DNA of 64,000 nt from an uncultured Methylocystaceae bacterium (GTDB taxonomy: Bacteria > Pseudomonadota > Alphaproteobacteria > Rhizobiales > Beijerinckiaceae). Location of the stretch: contig CALMZV010000100.1 in assembly GCA_937870755.1 (NCBI GenBank), forward strand, positions 1 through 64,000. Direction: 5' to 3'. How positions within the stretch are numbered: position 1 is the first letter of the stretch; every line of letters begins with the position of its first letter. The notes beneath the pieces are model-generated. The model had not been told where the DNA came from. It did no database searches and saw nothing but the letters and a program-made list of their open reading frames with translations. The position numbers and the translations under genes are program-made. This document shows positions 27,422 to 35,752 of the stretch, one piece after another.

Positions 27422-28404
27422 CGGGCGCCTTCCCCGTCGCGCGGCGCGGCCGCGCGGCGCAGCCGGTCTTCGATCGCCTCGCCCAGACCGTCGCGCGGCA
27501 AAGGCGCGACCGCGATCGCGCGCGCGCCCCGTGCATCGAGCCGGCGCAGGAAAGCGTAGAGGTTCGCGGCCGCTTCCGCCAGATCGCCGCGCGGCGAAAG
27601 ATCGAGCGCGGCGCCGGGCAACCGGCCCGCGAAGCCGAGACCGATCTCGCCGGGTTCGAGCGTGCGCGCGCCCAGCCGCAGCGCCGCGCGCGGCGCATAG
27701 TGCGACGACAGCATGCCGGGCGCGCTGACCTTGCCCGCCCGCGGCGTCTTCAACGGGCCGACCAGCGCCTCGATCGCCTCGCGCGCGAGGCCGCCCGGCC
27801 GCAGCAGGACGCAGTCGTCGCCAACGCAGCCGACGATGGTCGACTCGACGCCGACCGGCACGGGGCCGCAATCGAGGACGGCGGCGATCCGGTCGCCCAG
27901 GTCCTCCAGAACATGGTCGGCCGTCGTAGGGCTGACATGGCCCGACAGATTCGCCGAGGGCGCGGCGACCGGCCGGCCGACCGCGCGCAACAGGCGCTGC
28001 GCCACGGGATGGGCCGGAACGCGCAACGCGACCGTCGCCAGGCCCGCGCGCGCCAGTTCGCACACCGCCCCGCCGGCGGCGACCGGCGCGACGATGGTGA
28101 GCGGGCCGGGCCAGAAAGCTTCCGCCAGCGCGAGCGCCTTGCCCGAAAAAGCCGCCTCGCGGCGGGCGGCCGCAAGGTCGGGCGCATGCGCGATAAGCGG
28201 GTTGAAGGCCGGCCGGCCCTTGGCCGCGTAGATGCGCGCGACGGCGCGCGGGTCGGTTGCGTCCGCGCCCAGCCCGTAGACCGTCTCGGTCGCGAAGGCC
28301 ACGAGTTCGCCGGCGCCAAGCAGCCGCGCGGCTTCGGCGACGCCCTCGTCGGTGGGCGTCAGGCGCAGCGCGCGCGTGGGGCTGGCGGTGGTGGAGGCAG
28401 ACAT
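27418..28404 (-). CDS. tsaC: L-threonylcarbamoyladenylate synthase (Sua5 type)
   Basis: A 328-residue enzyme that makes threonylcarbamoyl-AMP from threonine, bicarbonate and ATP, the first step of t6A37 tRNA modification. Residues 10-200 form the YrdC domain: VAFATETVYGLGADATDP, IYAAKGRPAFNPLIAH, FWPGPLTIV, VALRVPAHP, PVAAPSANLSGHVSPT and GVESTIVG. A C-terminal Sua5 domain (SSHYAPRAALRL onward) makes it the long form rather than short TsaC. The start is the ATG at 28404; the frame extends upstream toward the divergent acyl-CoA dehydrogenase but without family similarity. Confidence 0.95.
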   Translation of the reverse strand: MSASTTASPTRALRLTPTDEGVAEAARLLGAGELVAFATETVYGLGADATDPRAVARIYAAKGRPAFNPLIAHAPDLAAARREAAFSGKALALAEAFWPGPLTIVAPVAAGGAVCELARAGLATVALRVPAHPVAQRLLRAVGRPVAAPSANLSGHVSPTTADHVLEDLGDRIAAVLDCGPVPVGVESTIVGCVGDDCVLLRPGGLAREAIEALVGPLKTPRAGKVSAPGMLSSHYAPRAALRLGARTLEPGEIGLGFAGRLPGAALDLSPRGDLAEAAANLYAFLRRLDARGARAIAVAPLPRDGLGEAIEDRLRRAAAPRDGEGAR

Positions 28405-28507
28405 GGTTCGCGCCGGGCCTTTCGTGCTCGCGCCGCCGCATCGGGCTTTCTGGCGGCGGGCGCGATCGGTTATATCAAACGCTGGACGAAAATCGCGGAG
28501 CCAAACC

Positions 28508-30298
28508 ATGTCCTATCGCGCGCCTCTGGCCGACATGCTGTTCACCATGCGACACGCCGCGCGGCTGGACGAGGGCGTGACCCAGGGCATCTACGCCGAC
28601 CTCGCCGACGGCGCCGCCGAGGCGCTGCTGGCGGAAGCCGCCAAATTCGCCGAGAACCGGCTGGCCCCGCTCAACCGCGCCGGCGACCTGCACGGGGCGA
28701 AACTCGCCGACGGCGTGGTGACGACCGCGCCGGGCTGGAAGGAAGCCTATGCGCAATGGGTCGAAGGCGGCTGGAACGCGGTGACGGCCGCGCCCGACTA
28801 CGGCGGCATGGGGCTGCCGCATCTCATCAACGCCGCCTGCACGGAAATGTGGAATGCGGCCAACATGGCGTTTTCGCTGTGTCCGCTGCTGGGCTTCGGC
28901 GCCATCGACGCGGTGGAGGCGCATGCGAGCGAGGAACTGAAGGCGATCTATCTCGCCAAGATGGTCTCGGGCGAATGGACCGCGACCATGAACCTGACCG
29001 AACCTTCGGCAGGCTCCGATCTCAACGCCATGCGCTCGCGCGCCGAGCGGCAGGCGGACGGAAGCTACAGGATTTTCGGGCAGAAGATCTTCATCACCTA
29101 CGGCGAGCACGATCTCACGGAAAACATCGTCCATCTGGTGCTCGCGCGCCTGCCCGACGCGCCGGCCGGCACGCGCGGCATTTCGCTGTTCCTCGTGCCG
29201 AAGTTTCTGGTGAACGCAGACGGATCCGTCGGCGCGCGCAACGATGTGAAATGCGCGGGCGTGGAACACAAGCTCGGCATCCACGCCTCGCCCACCTGCA
29301 CGATGGTCTACGGCGACGACGGCGGCGCGACCGGCTGGCTGATCGGGCAGGAGAACAAGGGGCTCGCCTGCATGTTCACGATGATGAACTCGGCGCGCCT
29401 GTCGGTCGGGCTGCAGGGCGTCGCCATTTCCGAACGCGCCACGCAGCACGCGCTTGCCTACGCGCGCGAGCGCAAACAGGGCCGCGCGCCGAACTCGACC
29501 ACGCAGGGCATGGACGCGATCATCCATCACCCCGACGTGAAACGCATGATGATGACCATGCGTTCGATGACGGACGCCGCGCGCGCCATCTGCTACACGA
29601 CCGCCGGCGCGCTCGACCGGTCGCACCGCGAGAGCGACGCGGCGGCGCGAAAACAGGCGGGCGAGCGCAACGCGCTGCTGACGCCCGTCGCCAAGGCGTT
29701 TTCGACCGACATCGGCAACGAGGTGACCTCCATCGGCGTGCAGACGCACGGCGGCATGGGGTTCGTCGAGGAAACGGGCGCGGCGCAGTACATGCGCGAT
29801 GCGCGCATCGCCGGCATCTACGAAGGCACCAACGGCATTCAGGCGATCGATCTCGTCACGCGCAAGCTGCCGCTGTCGGGCGGCGCGACGGTGCGCGCGG
29901 AAATCGCCGACATGCGCGGCACGGTGGAGACGCTACGCGGGACGAACGCGCCCGTGCTCGCCGAACTCGCCGCCCCGCTCGGCGAGTGCGTGGAGGCGCT
30001 GTCGCGCGCGACCGACTTCATGCTGAACGCGCTCGGCCATGCGCAGGCCGACGCGCTGGCGGGCGCTGCGCCCTATCTACGCCTGTTCGGTCTGGCGCGC
30101 GGCGGCGCGAGTCTGGCGGCGATCGCGCTCGCGGCCCACAGGGAGATGGCGGACGGCGACAAGGATCCCGCGCATGCGGCGCGCATCGCCAGCGCGCGGT
30201 TCTTCGCGCTCAACATCGCGACCGGCGCGGGCGGACTGGAACGGTCCGTGACGCAGGGCGCGGCCTCGGTGAACGAGACCGACTGCCTTCTGGCGTAG
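28508..30298 (+). CDS. Acyl-CoA dehydrogenase (DmdC-like, long form)
   Basis: A 596-residue flavoprotein of the long acyl-CoA dehydrogenase group that includes DmdC (3-methylmercaptopropionyl-CoA dehydrogenase). It begins SYRAPLADMLFTMRHAA, typical of that group. It has the FAD-binding segments MNLTEPSAGSDL and IFITYGEHDL, and a catalytic glutamate at residue 439 in YEGTNGIQAIDL, followed by an extra C-terminal helical domain. It dehydrogenates an acyl-CoA to the enoyl-CoA, passing electrons to ETF. Substrate is uncertain: a medium- or branched-chain acyl-CoA is as likely as a sulfur compound. First gene of a plus-strand beta-oxidation set. Confidence 0.92.
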   Translation: MSYRAPLADMLFTMRHAARLDEGVTQGIYADLADGAAEALLAEAAKFAENRLAPLNRAGDLHGAKLADGVVTTAPGWKEAYAQWVEGGWNAVTAAPDYGGMGLPHLINAACTEMWNAANMAFSLCPLLGFGAIDAVEAHASEELKAIYLAKMVSGEWTATMNLTEPSAGSDLNAMRSRAERQADGSYRIFGQKIFITYGEHDLTENIVHLVLARLPDAPAGTRGISLFLVPKFLVNADGSVGARNDVKCAGVEHKLGIHASPTCTMVYGDDGGATGWLIGQENKGLACMFTMMNSARLSVGLQGVAISERATQHALAYARERKQGRAPNSTTQGMDAIIHHPDVKRMMMTMRSMTDAARAICYTTAGALDRSHRESDAAARKQAGERNALLTPVAKAFSTDIGNEVTSIGVQTHGGMGFVEETGAAQYMRDARIAGIYEGTNGIQAIDLVTRKLPLSGGATVRAEIADMRGTVETLRGTNAPVLAELAAPLGECVEALSRATDFMLNALGHAQADALAGAAPYLRLFGLARGGASLAAIALAAHREMADGDKDPAHAARIASARFFALNIATGAGGLERSVTQGAASVNETDCLLA

Positions 30299-30307
30299 TG
30301 AGCGGGC

Positions 30308-30348
30308 CATCCTTCGGGACGGCGCTGCGCGCCGCCTCGGGATGAGGT
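30308..30348. repeat. Palindromic REP-like intergenic element
   Basis: The outer arms CATCC/GGATG (30308-30312, 30340-30344) enclose an inner stem CGGCGC/GCGCCG (30320-30325, 30329-30334, loop TGC), and the element ends GATGAGG. I recall this CATCCTTCG...GGATGAGG form as a dispersed repeat in Bradyrhizobium-like genomes. It lies 10 bp after an acyl-CoA dehydrogenase stop, so the hairpin could also protect the mRNA end. No T-tract follows. Confidence 0.65.
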
Positions 30349-30421
30349 TCGCCGGGCGGCTCTCGAGAATGGGTTTGAACACGGCGTCGCCGACAGGCGG
30401 CGCCTTGAACGAGGGGAAACG

Positions 30422-31171
30422 ATGACGGGCGATGTGATTGTCGAGAAGCACGACGGGGTGATGCGCGTCGTGATGAACCGGGCGGCGAAAAAGAACGCGC
30501 TGACCGGCCCCATGTACGATGCGATGACGGCGGCGCTGACGGAGGCCGATTCCAGCGAAGCCATTCGCGCCGTGGTGCTGGAAGGGTCGGGCGGCGCCTT
30601 CACCGCCGGCAACGATCTCGCCGATTTTCTCGCCGCCGCCACCAGCGGCAAGGAAACGCGCGCGTTTCAATTCATCGAGAAGATCGCCACGCTCGACACG
30701 CCGATCGTCGCCGCCGTGGACGGCGTGGCGGTGGGCGTCGGCACGACGCTGATCTTCCATTGCGATCTCGTCTATGCGACCCCGACCGCGAAATTCCGCA
30801 TGCCGTTCGTCGATCTGGGCCTCGTGCCGGAGGCCGGCTCCTCGCTGCTCGCGCCGCGCCGGCTCGGCATGGCGAAGGCGTCGGAATACATTCTGCTCGC
30901 CGAGGCGTTCGACGGGCAGGCGGCGATGCAGGCGGGTCTCGTCAACGCCGTCGTGCCGGCGGCCGATCTCTCGCGCACGGCGATGGAGGCCGCGCGCAAA
31001 CTCGCCGCCAAGCCCTCCGCGGCGCTCAGGGCCTCGCGCGCGCTGCTGCGCGGCGACCGCGCGGACGTGCGCGCGGCGATGAAGCGCGAGAGCGAAGCTT
31101 TCGCCGCCGCGCTGAAATCGCCCGACGCGCGCAAGGCGTTCGAGGCGTTCTTCGCCAAGTCCAAAGGCTGA
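30422..31171 (+). CDS. Enoyl-CoA hydratase/isomerase
   Basis: A 249-residue crotonase. The oxyanion-hole regions are GGAFTAGNDLADFL (about residue 60) and VAAVDGVAVGVGTTLIFHCDLVY (about residue 100), followed by FRMPFVDLGLVPEAGSSLLAPRRLG. The Glu in LVPEAG fits one catalytic position; the other hydratase glutamate is replaced, so an isomerase or 2,3-dehydroadipyl-type activity is possible. Start at 30422 with AGGGGAAAC just upstream. It lies between two acyl-CoA dehydrogenases and is 17 bp from the second, forming an operon-like unit. Confidence 0.9.
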   Translation: MTGDVIVEKHDGVMRVVMNRAAKKNALTGPMYDAMTAALTEADSSEAIRAVVLEGSGGAFTAGNDLADFLAAATSGKETRAFQFIEKIATLDTPIVAAVDGVAVGVGTTLIFHCDLVYATPTAKFRMPFVDLGLVPEAGSSLLAPRRLGMAKASEYILLAEAFDGQAAMQAGLVNAVVPAADLSRTAMEAARKLAAKPSAALRASRALLRGDRADVRAAMKRESEAFAAALKSPDARKAFEAFFAKSKG

Positions 31172-31188
31172 GCGGATCGGGGGTCGAC

Positions 31189-32424
31189 ATGAGCGCGATC
31201 GCTTTCGATCTGCCGCCCGACGTGCAGGAGGTGCGCGAGGGCGTTCTGCGATTCGTGGAGGCGGAAGTCGTCCCGCGCTACGAGAAGAACCACGCGCTGC
31301 TGTCGGATGCGCGCGCGCTCTACGACGAGACCGGGCGCTATGCGCCCGGCGTGCGCGATCTCATCAGACAGGTGCGCATGGCCTCGGCTAAAGCCGGGTT
31401 CTACGCGATGTGCGCGCCGCAATCGCTGGGCGGCGGCGGGCTCGGACATCTGGCCTATTACGTCGCCTGGGAGGCGATCTATCGCCGGCTGGGCGGCCAG
31501 GCGACGCTGACGCCGTGGGTGATCGCGCATTGGGCGTTCGGACCGAGTCCGGTGCTGACGCAGGTGACCGAGGAAGCGCGCAAACGTTGCCTGTCCGGGC
31601 TGATGTCGGGCGAGACCTCGATGTGTTTCGGCCTGTCAGAGCCGGGCGCGGGATCGGACGCGACGATGATCAAGACGCGCGCCCGGCGCGAGGGCGAGGG
31701 CTGGCGCATCACGGGCCGCAAATTGTGGACCAGCAACGCGCCGACCGCCGACTGGTGCATCGTGTTCGCGGTCACGGACCCCGACAGGGCCGCGCGCAAG
31801 GCCGGCGGCATCAGCGCGTTTCTGGTTCCCACCGACGCGCCGGGCTTCCATGTGGAAAGCGTCGTGAAACTGTTCGGCCATCCGGGCGGGCACGAGGGCG
31901 CGCTGGCGCTGGAAGACGTGCGCGTGGAGCCGTGGCAGCTCGTCGGCGCGCGCGACGACGGTTTCAAGGTGGCGCTCTACGGCGTATCGCTCGGCCGCGT
32001 CTACAACTCCGCGCGCGCGGTCGGACAGGGACGCTGGGCGCTCGAACTCGCACTCGCCTATGCGCAGCAGCGCGAGGCGTTCGGCGCGAAGATCGCCGAA
32101 TATCAGGGCGTCGTCTTTCCGCTCGCAGATTGCGCGAGCGAACTGCACGGCGCGCATCTGATGGGGTTGAACGCGGCGACGCTGCTCGACAAGGGGCATC
32201 GCGCGGTCAAGGAACTGTCGATGGCGAAAAGCTACGCGGTGCAGGCCGGGTTTCGCGCGGTGGACCGCGCCATGCAGACGCATGGCGGCATGGGACTGAC
32301 AAACGAAGTGGGGCTGATCCACGCCTGGCACGATTTGCGCGTGGTCAACATCGCAGACGGCACGAACGAGATTCTGGCGCGCACCATCGCGCAGCGCCTG
32401 TTGGCCGGCGACACGGAACTGTGA
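31189..32424 (+). CDS. Acyl-CoA dehydrogenase, ACAD10/11-like
   Basis: A 411-residue acyl-CoA dehydrogenase. FAD-binding and substrate segments are present (MCFGLSEPGAGSDATMIKT, WTSNAPTADWCIVFAVTD, RVYNSARAVGQGRWALEL, QTHGGMGLTNEVGL). At the position of the catalytic glutamate of medium-chain enzymes it has Asp390 (NIADGTNEIL), as in ACAD10/11-type enzymes, which use aspartate as the base and often act on branched or long chains. Starts at 31189 with GGGGGTCGAC before it, 17 bp after the enoyl-CoA hydratase stop. Confidence 0.92.
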   Translation: MSAIAFDLPPDVQEVREGVLRFVEAEVVPRYEKNHALLSDARALYDETGRYAPGVRDLIRQVRMASAKAGFYAMCAPQSLGGGGLGHLAYYVAWEAIYRRLGGQATLTPWVIAHWAFGPSPVLTQVTEEARKRCLSGLMSGETSMCFGLSEPGAGSDATMIKTRARREGEGWRITGRKLWTSNAPTADWCIVFAVTDPDRAARKAGGISAFLVPTDAPGFHVESVVKLFGHPGGHEGALALEDVRVEPWQLVGARDDGFKVALYGVSLGRVYNSARAVGQGRWALELALAYAQQREAFGAKIAEYQGVVFPLADCASELHGAHLMGLNAATLLDKGHRAVKELSMAKSYAVQAGFRAVDRAMQTHGGMGLTNEVGLIHAWHDLRVVNIADGTNEILARTIAQRLLAGDTEL

Positions 32425-32425
32425 G

Positions 32426-32950
32426 CTACGCCGCCGAGAAGATGGTCGTGACGATGGCCTGCATGTCGGCGCCCTGATTGTGCCGACCGAAGGTGACGAG
32501 CTGGGCCAGGCCGTCGAGCCGCGTGCGGATGTGGCCCGACGCGCGCGCGCATTCCTCCGCCAGCGGACCGCGCGCGGCGCCCGCGCTCCGCGCCGCCTCG
32601 ATCCGTGTCACGCCCTGCACGCAGACGGCCGCCAGTTGCTCGACGGAGGCGTCGAACAGCGCGCGGAAGGCGGGGTCGAGCGCGTCATAGGCTTCGAGCG
32701 CGGCGAAGCGGCCCGGCAACTGCGACTGGATGAAATAGCCGCGATAGCTGGCCGGACGCCAGGCGGCGATGTCGTCGAAAAGGTCCGGCATGTCCGGCAG
32801 CATCTCGATCAACATCAGGATTTCGTTGTAAACGTTGAGGAAATCGTTCGCCAGGCCCGAGGCCGGGTTGACGAGCGCCGCCGTCCGGCGCTCCAGCGAA
32901 TTCGCCGCGTCGGTGCGCTCGTTCTCGGTTTCGCGTTCTGCGAACGACAT
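32426..32950 (-). CDS. Hypothetical protein, 174 aa
   Basis: I do not recognise a named family. The protein is almost entirely alpha-helical, acidic-to-neutral, and without signal peptide or membrane segment. It resembles uncharacterised alphaproteobacterial proteins in style, with a polar N-terminus (MSFAERETENERTDAAN) and amphipathic helices such as NDFLNVYNEILMLIEMLPDMPD and FRALFDASVEQLAAVC. It is convergent with the acyl-CoA dehydrogenase (1 bp between stop codons) and divergent from the SRAP gene. Codon use is the same as in neighbours, which supports a real gene. Confidence 0.72.
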   Translation of the reverse strand: MSFAERETENERTDAANSLERRTAALVNPASGLANDFLNVYNEILMLIEMLPDMPDLFDDIAAWRPASYRGYFIQSQLPGRFAALEAYDALDPAFRALFDASVEQLAAVCVQGVTRIEAARSAGAARGPLAEECARASGHIRTRLDGLAQLVTFGRHNQGADMQAIVTTIFSAA

Positions 32951-33039
32951 GCCGGCCGCCGGTCCCTATTCTGCAGCCTGACCATAGCTACCAAATCGAT
33001 AACGAGTGGTTTCCGCGAGAGCCGATACTGGAGCCGGAC

Positions 33040-33735
33040 ATGTGCGGACGTTATGCGCTGACCCTGCCGCCGGAGGCGGTGCGGCTCTATTTCGGCTACG
33101 CCGAACGGCCCAACTTCCCGCCGCGCTACAACATCGCGCCCACGCAGCCGGTCGCCATCGTGCGGGCGCGCGCCGAAGACGGCGCCCTCACGCGCCATTT
33201 CGCGCTGGTGCGCTGGGGCTTTCTGCCCGGCTTCGTGAAGGACGCGAAGACGTTTCCGCTCCTCGTCAACGCCCGCGCGGAAGGCATAGCCGGCAAGCCC
33301 TCGTTCCGCGCGGCGGTGCGGCGCCGGCGCTGCCTGTTTCTCGCGGACGGGTGGTACGAATGGCTGCGCGCGCCGGGACCGGGCGGCAAGATCGTGCGCC
33401 GGCCGTTTCTGTTCCGGCGGCGCGGCGGCGGCGCGATGGGCCTGGCGGGCCTTTACGAAACCTGGTCCGACCCGCAGGGCGGGGACATCGACACCGGTTG
33501 CGTCATCACCACCCCGGCCAACGCGATGGCGCGCGCGGTCCACGACCGCATGCCGGCGATCCTCGCGCCGCAGGATTTCGACCGCTGGCTCGATTGCACG
33601 GACGATCGCAACGCCGGGGCGGCGCTCGACTTGCTGAAACCGGCGCCGGACGACGCCTTCGAGAGTTTCGAGATCGGCTCCGAGGTCAACCGCGCGACCA
33701 ACGACGGCCCGCACCTGCAACGGCCCATCGCCTGA
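33040..33735 (+). CDS. SOS response-associated peptidase (SRAP/HMCES family)
   Basis: A 231-residue YedK/HMCES-type protein that forms a covalent thiazolidine link to abasic sites in single-stranded DNA. The catalytic set is complete: Cys2 in MCGRYALT (requiring removal of Met1), NIAPTQP, the Asn in VNARAEG, Glu in DGWYEW and His in HDRMP. Arg-rich DNA-binding stretches flank these. By family it shields abasic sites during replication. It stands alone, convergent with the RlmD-like gene (10 bp apart), with no LexA-type box that I could pick out upstream. Confidence 0.94.
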   Translation: MCGRYALTLPPEAVRLYFGYAERPNFPPRYNIAPTQPVAIVRARAEDGALTRHFALVRWGFLPGFVKDAKTFPLLVNARAEGIAGKPSFRAAVRRRRCLFLADGWYEWLRAPGPGGKIVRRPFLFRRRGGGAMGLAGLYETWSDPQGGDIDTGCVITTPANAMARAVHDRMPAILAPQDFDRWLDCTDDRNAGAALDLLKPAPDDAFESFEIGSEVNRATNDGPHLQRPIA

Positions 33736-33745
33736 ACGCGACGGA

Positions 33746-35026
33746 TCAACGCGACAGCAGGCCGCGCCGGGCCTTGCGTTTGCGCGCGCGGGTGAACAAG
33801 CCGACGATCTCCACATGAGCGGAATGGCGAAACTGGTCGACGGGCGCCGCCCACGCGAAGTCGTAGCCGCCCGCAACCAGCAGGCGCGCATCGCGCGCGA
33901 AGGTCATGGGATTGCAGGAGACGGCGACGACGCGCGGCGCATCGGCGCCGGCGAGCGCCTCGGCCTGCGCCTCAGCGCCCGCGCGCGGCGGATCGAACAC
34001 CACGCAGTCGAACCGGCTCATCTCCTCGCGCGTCAGCGGGCGGCGGAACAGGTCGCGCTTCTCGACCGCGACGGGTTTGAGCCCCTGCGTCGCGCGCGCG
34101 GCTTTCGACAGCGCGGCGAGCGCGGCCTCGTCGGTTTCGACGGCGTGAACCTCCGCGCGCCCGGCGAGCCGCAGCGCGAACGTGCCGACGCCGGCGAACA
34201 GGTCCGCGATTCTCGCCCCTTCGCCCACCGCCTCCGCGACGAGCGCGGCGAGCGCGCGTTCGCCCGCCTCCGTGGCCTGCAGAAACGCGCCCGGCGGCGG
34301 CAGAACGCGCGCGCCGCCCATACGCACGAACGCCTCGCGCCGCGCCAGAATGGTCACGCCGTGATTGGACAGCCGCGCCAGATCGAGGCGTTCGCACAAT
34401 GCGACGAGACGCTGGCGCTGCGCGTCGTCGATGGGACCAAGACCGCGCAGATCGACATCGAGCCCGCCGTCGGTCGCCGTGATCGCGATGTCGAGCGGCT
34501 TGCCGGCGGCGCGCGTTTCGTGCGCGAGCGCCTGGGCGACCGCCGGCGCGCGGGCGAGCGCGGGCGCGAGCAGCGGACACGCGTCGATCTCCACGAGCGT
34601 GTGCGCGCGCGCCTGCATGAAACCGATGCGCGCCCTGCCGCGCGCATCGACGCGCGCGTGAAAGACAACGCGGCGGCGGCCTTCGCCATGCGCCGGAACG
34701 AGATCGCGCACGCTCGTCTCGACGCGCGCGTTGGCCAGCGCATCGACCAGCAGTCCGCGCTTCCATGCCGCATAGGCGGGCGCGGCGAGCGTCTGCACGG
34801 CGCAGCCGCCGCAGGCGCCGAACAACGGGCAGAAGGCGTCGACGCGGTCGGGCGAGGGATTCAAGACCTCCACCAGCCGGCCGCGCTCGCCGTCCACCTC
34901 CGCGCGGATCGTTTCGCCCGCGAGCGCATACGGCACGAACACCAGACCGCGCGGCGTGCGCGCGACGCCTTCGCCGCGTGCGCCGAGCCGCTCGATGGTG
35001 AGGCGTGCGTCGAGATCGAGACTCAT
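33746..35026 (-). CDS. 23S rRNA (uracil-5)-methyltransferase-like enzyme
   Basis: A 426-residue TrmA/RlmCD-superfamily methyltransferase. It has an N-terminal TRAM-like segment (LTIERLGARGEGVART), a 4Fe-4S set (Cys66, Cys72, Cys75 in CPLFGACGGC and a fourth Cys near residue 153 in EIDACPLL), the SAM motif DLFAGVGTFALRL, and the catalytic region DPPRAGA and SCNPMTF with the nucleophilic Cys. By family it makes m5U in 23S rRNA (positions 1939 or 747) or tRNA; the Fe-S cluster favours RlmD/RlmC. Its ATG overlaps the tlyA stop as ATGA, so dxs-tlyA-rlmD are coupled. Confidence 0.92.
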   Translation of the reverse strand: MSLDLDARLTIERLGARGEGVARTPRGLVFVPYALAGETIRAEVDGERGRLVEVLNPSPDRVDAFCPLFGACGGCAVQTLAAPAYAAWKRGLLVDALANARVETSVRDLVPAHGEGRRRVVFHARVDARGRARIGFMQARAHTLVEIDACPLLAPALARAPAVAQALAHETRAAGKPLDIAITATDGGLDVDLRGLGPIDDAQRQRLVALCERLDLARLSNHGVTILARREAFVRMGGARVLPPPGAFLQATEAGERALAALVAEAVGEGARIADLFAGVGTFALRLAGRAEVHAVETDEAALAALSKAARATQGLKPVAVEKRDLFRRPLTREEMSRFDCVVFDPPRAGAEAQAEALAGADAPRVVAVSCNPMTFARDARLLVAGGYDFAWAAPVDQFRHSAHVEIVGLFTRARKRKARRGLLSR

Positions 35027-35751
35027 GGCCGTTGCGCGCCGAGCAGATATTCGACATTGCCGTCGCCGCCGGCGATCGGCGAGGCGATCTCGCCGACGAT
35101 GCGCCAGCCCTGCGCCGCAATCACGTCCGCGATATCGCGCAAAACGCGCGCGCGCGCCTTTTCGTCGCGCACCACGCCCTTCCTCACCAGATTCGGGCCG
35201 GCCTCGAACTGCGGCTTGACGAGCGCGACGAGCCGCGCGCGTGGCGCGGCGAGCGCCAGCACGTGCGGCAATATGTGGCGCAGCGAAATGAAGCTCACGT
35301 CGCACACGATCAAATCCGGCGCGCCGGCCATTTGCGGCGTGAGCGCGCGCGCGTCGGTCTTCTCGAACGCGCGCACGCGCGGGTCGCCGCGCAATCGTTC
35401 GTGCAACTGGCCCGTTCCGACATCGACCGCGACGACATGCGCCGCGCCGCGCGCGAGCAGCACGTCGGTGAACCCGCCGGTCGAGGCGCCGATATCGAGA
35501 CAGGCGCGGTCCGCCGGATCGAACCCGAACGCATCGAGCGCGGCCGCGAGCTTCACGCCGCCGCGCGACACCCACGGATAGGGAGCGCGCGCCTCGATCG
35601 CCTCGTCGGCGCCGATCGGCTCGGAGGGTTTGGCGATCGCGCGGCCGCCGGCGCTGACGAGGCCCGCCTCGATCGCCTCGCGCGCCTTGGCGCGGCTCGG
35701 GAACAACCCGCGTTCGACCAGCGCGACATCGGCGCGCGCGCCGGCCCTCAT
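35023..35751 (-). CDS. tlyA: TlyA-family rRNA methyltransferase/hemolysin-like protein
   Basis: A 242-residue protein: S4 RNA-binding domain at residues 1-60 (VERGLFPSRAKAREAIEAGLVSAGG) followed by an FtsJ-type SAM fold, with CLDIGASTGGFTDVLL, VVAVDVGTGQLHERL and FISLRHILPHVL. TlyA enzymes 2'-O-methylate 16S and/or 23S rRNA (capreomycin sensitivity in mycobacteria); some are called hemolysins without firm evidence. It follows dxs with a single base between the stop and the ATG and overlaps the RlmD-like gene, the same order as in many Rhizobiales. Confidence 0.93.
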   Translation of the reverse strand: MRAGARADVALVERGLFPSRAKAREAIEAGLVSAGGRAIAKPSEPIGADEAIEARAPYPWVSRGGVKLAAALDAFGFDPADRACLDIGASTGGFTDVLLARGAAHVVAVDVGTGQLHERLRGDPRVRAFEKTDARALTPQMAGAPDLIVCDVSFISLRHILPHVLALAAPRARLVALVKPQFEAGPNLVRKGVVRDEKARARVLRDIADVIAAQGWRIVGEIASPIAGGDGNVEYLLGAQRP

Positions 35752-35752
35752 G

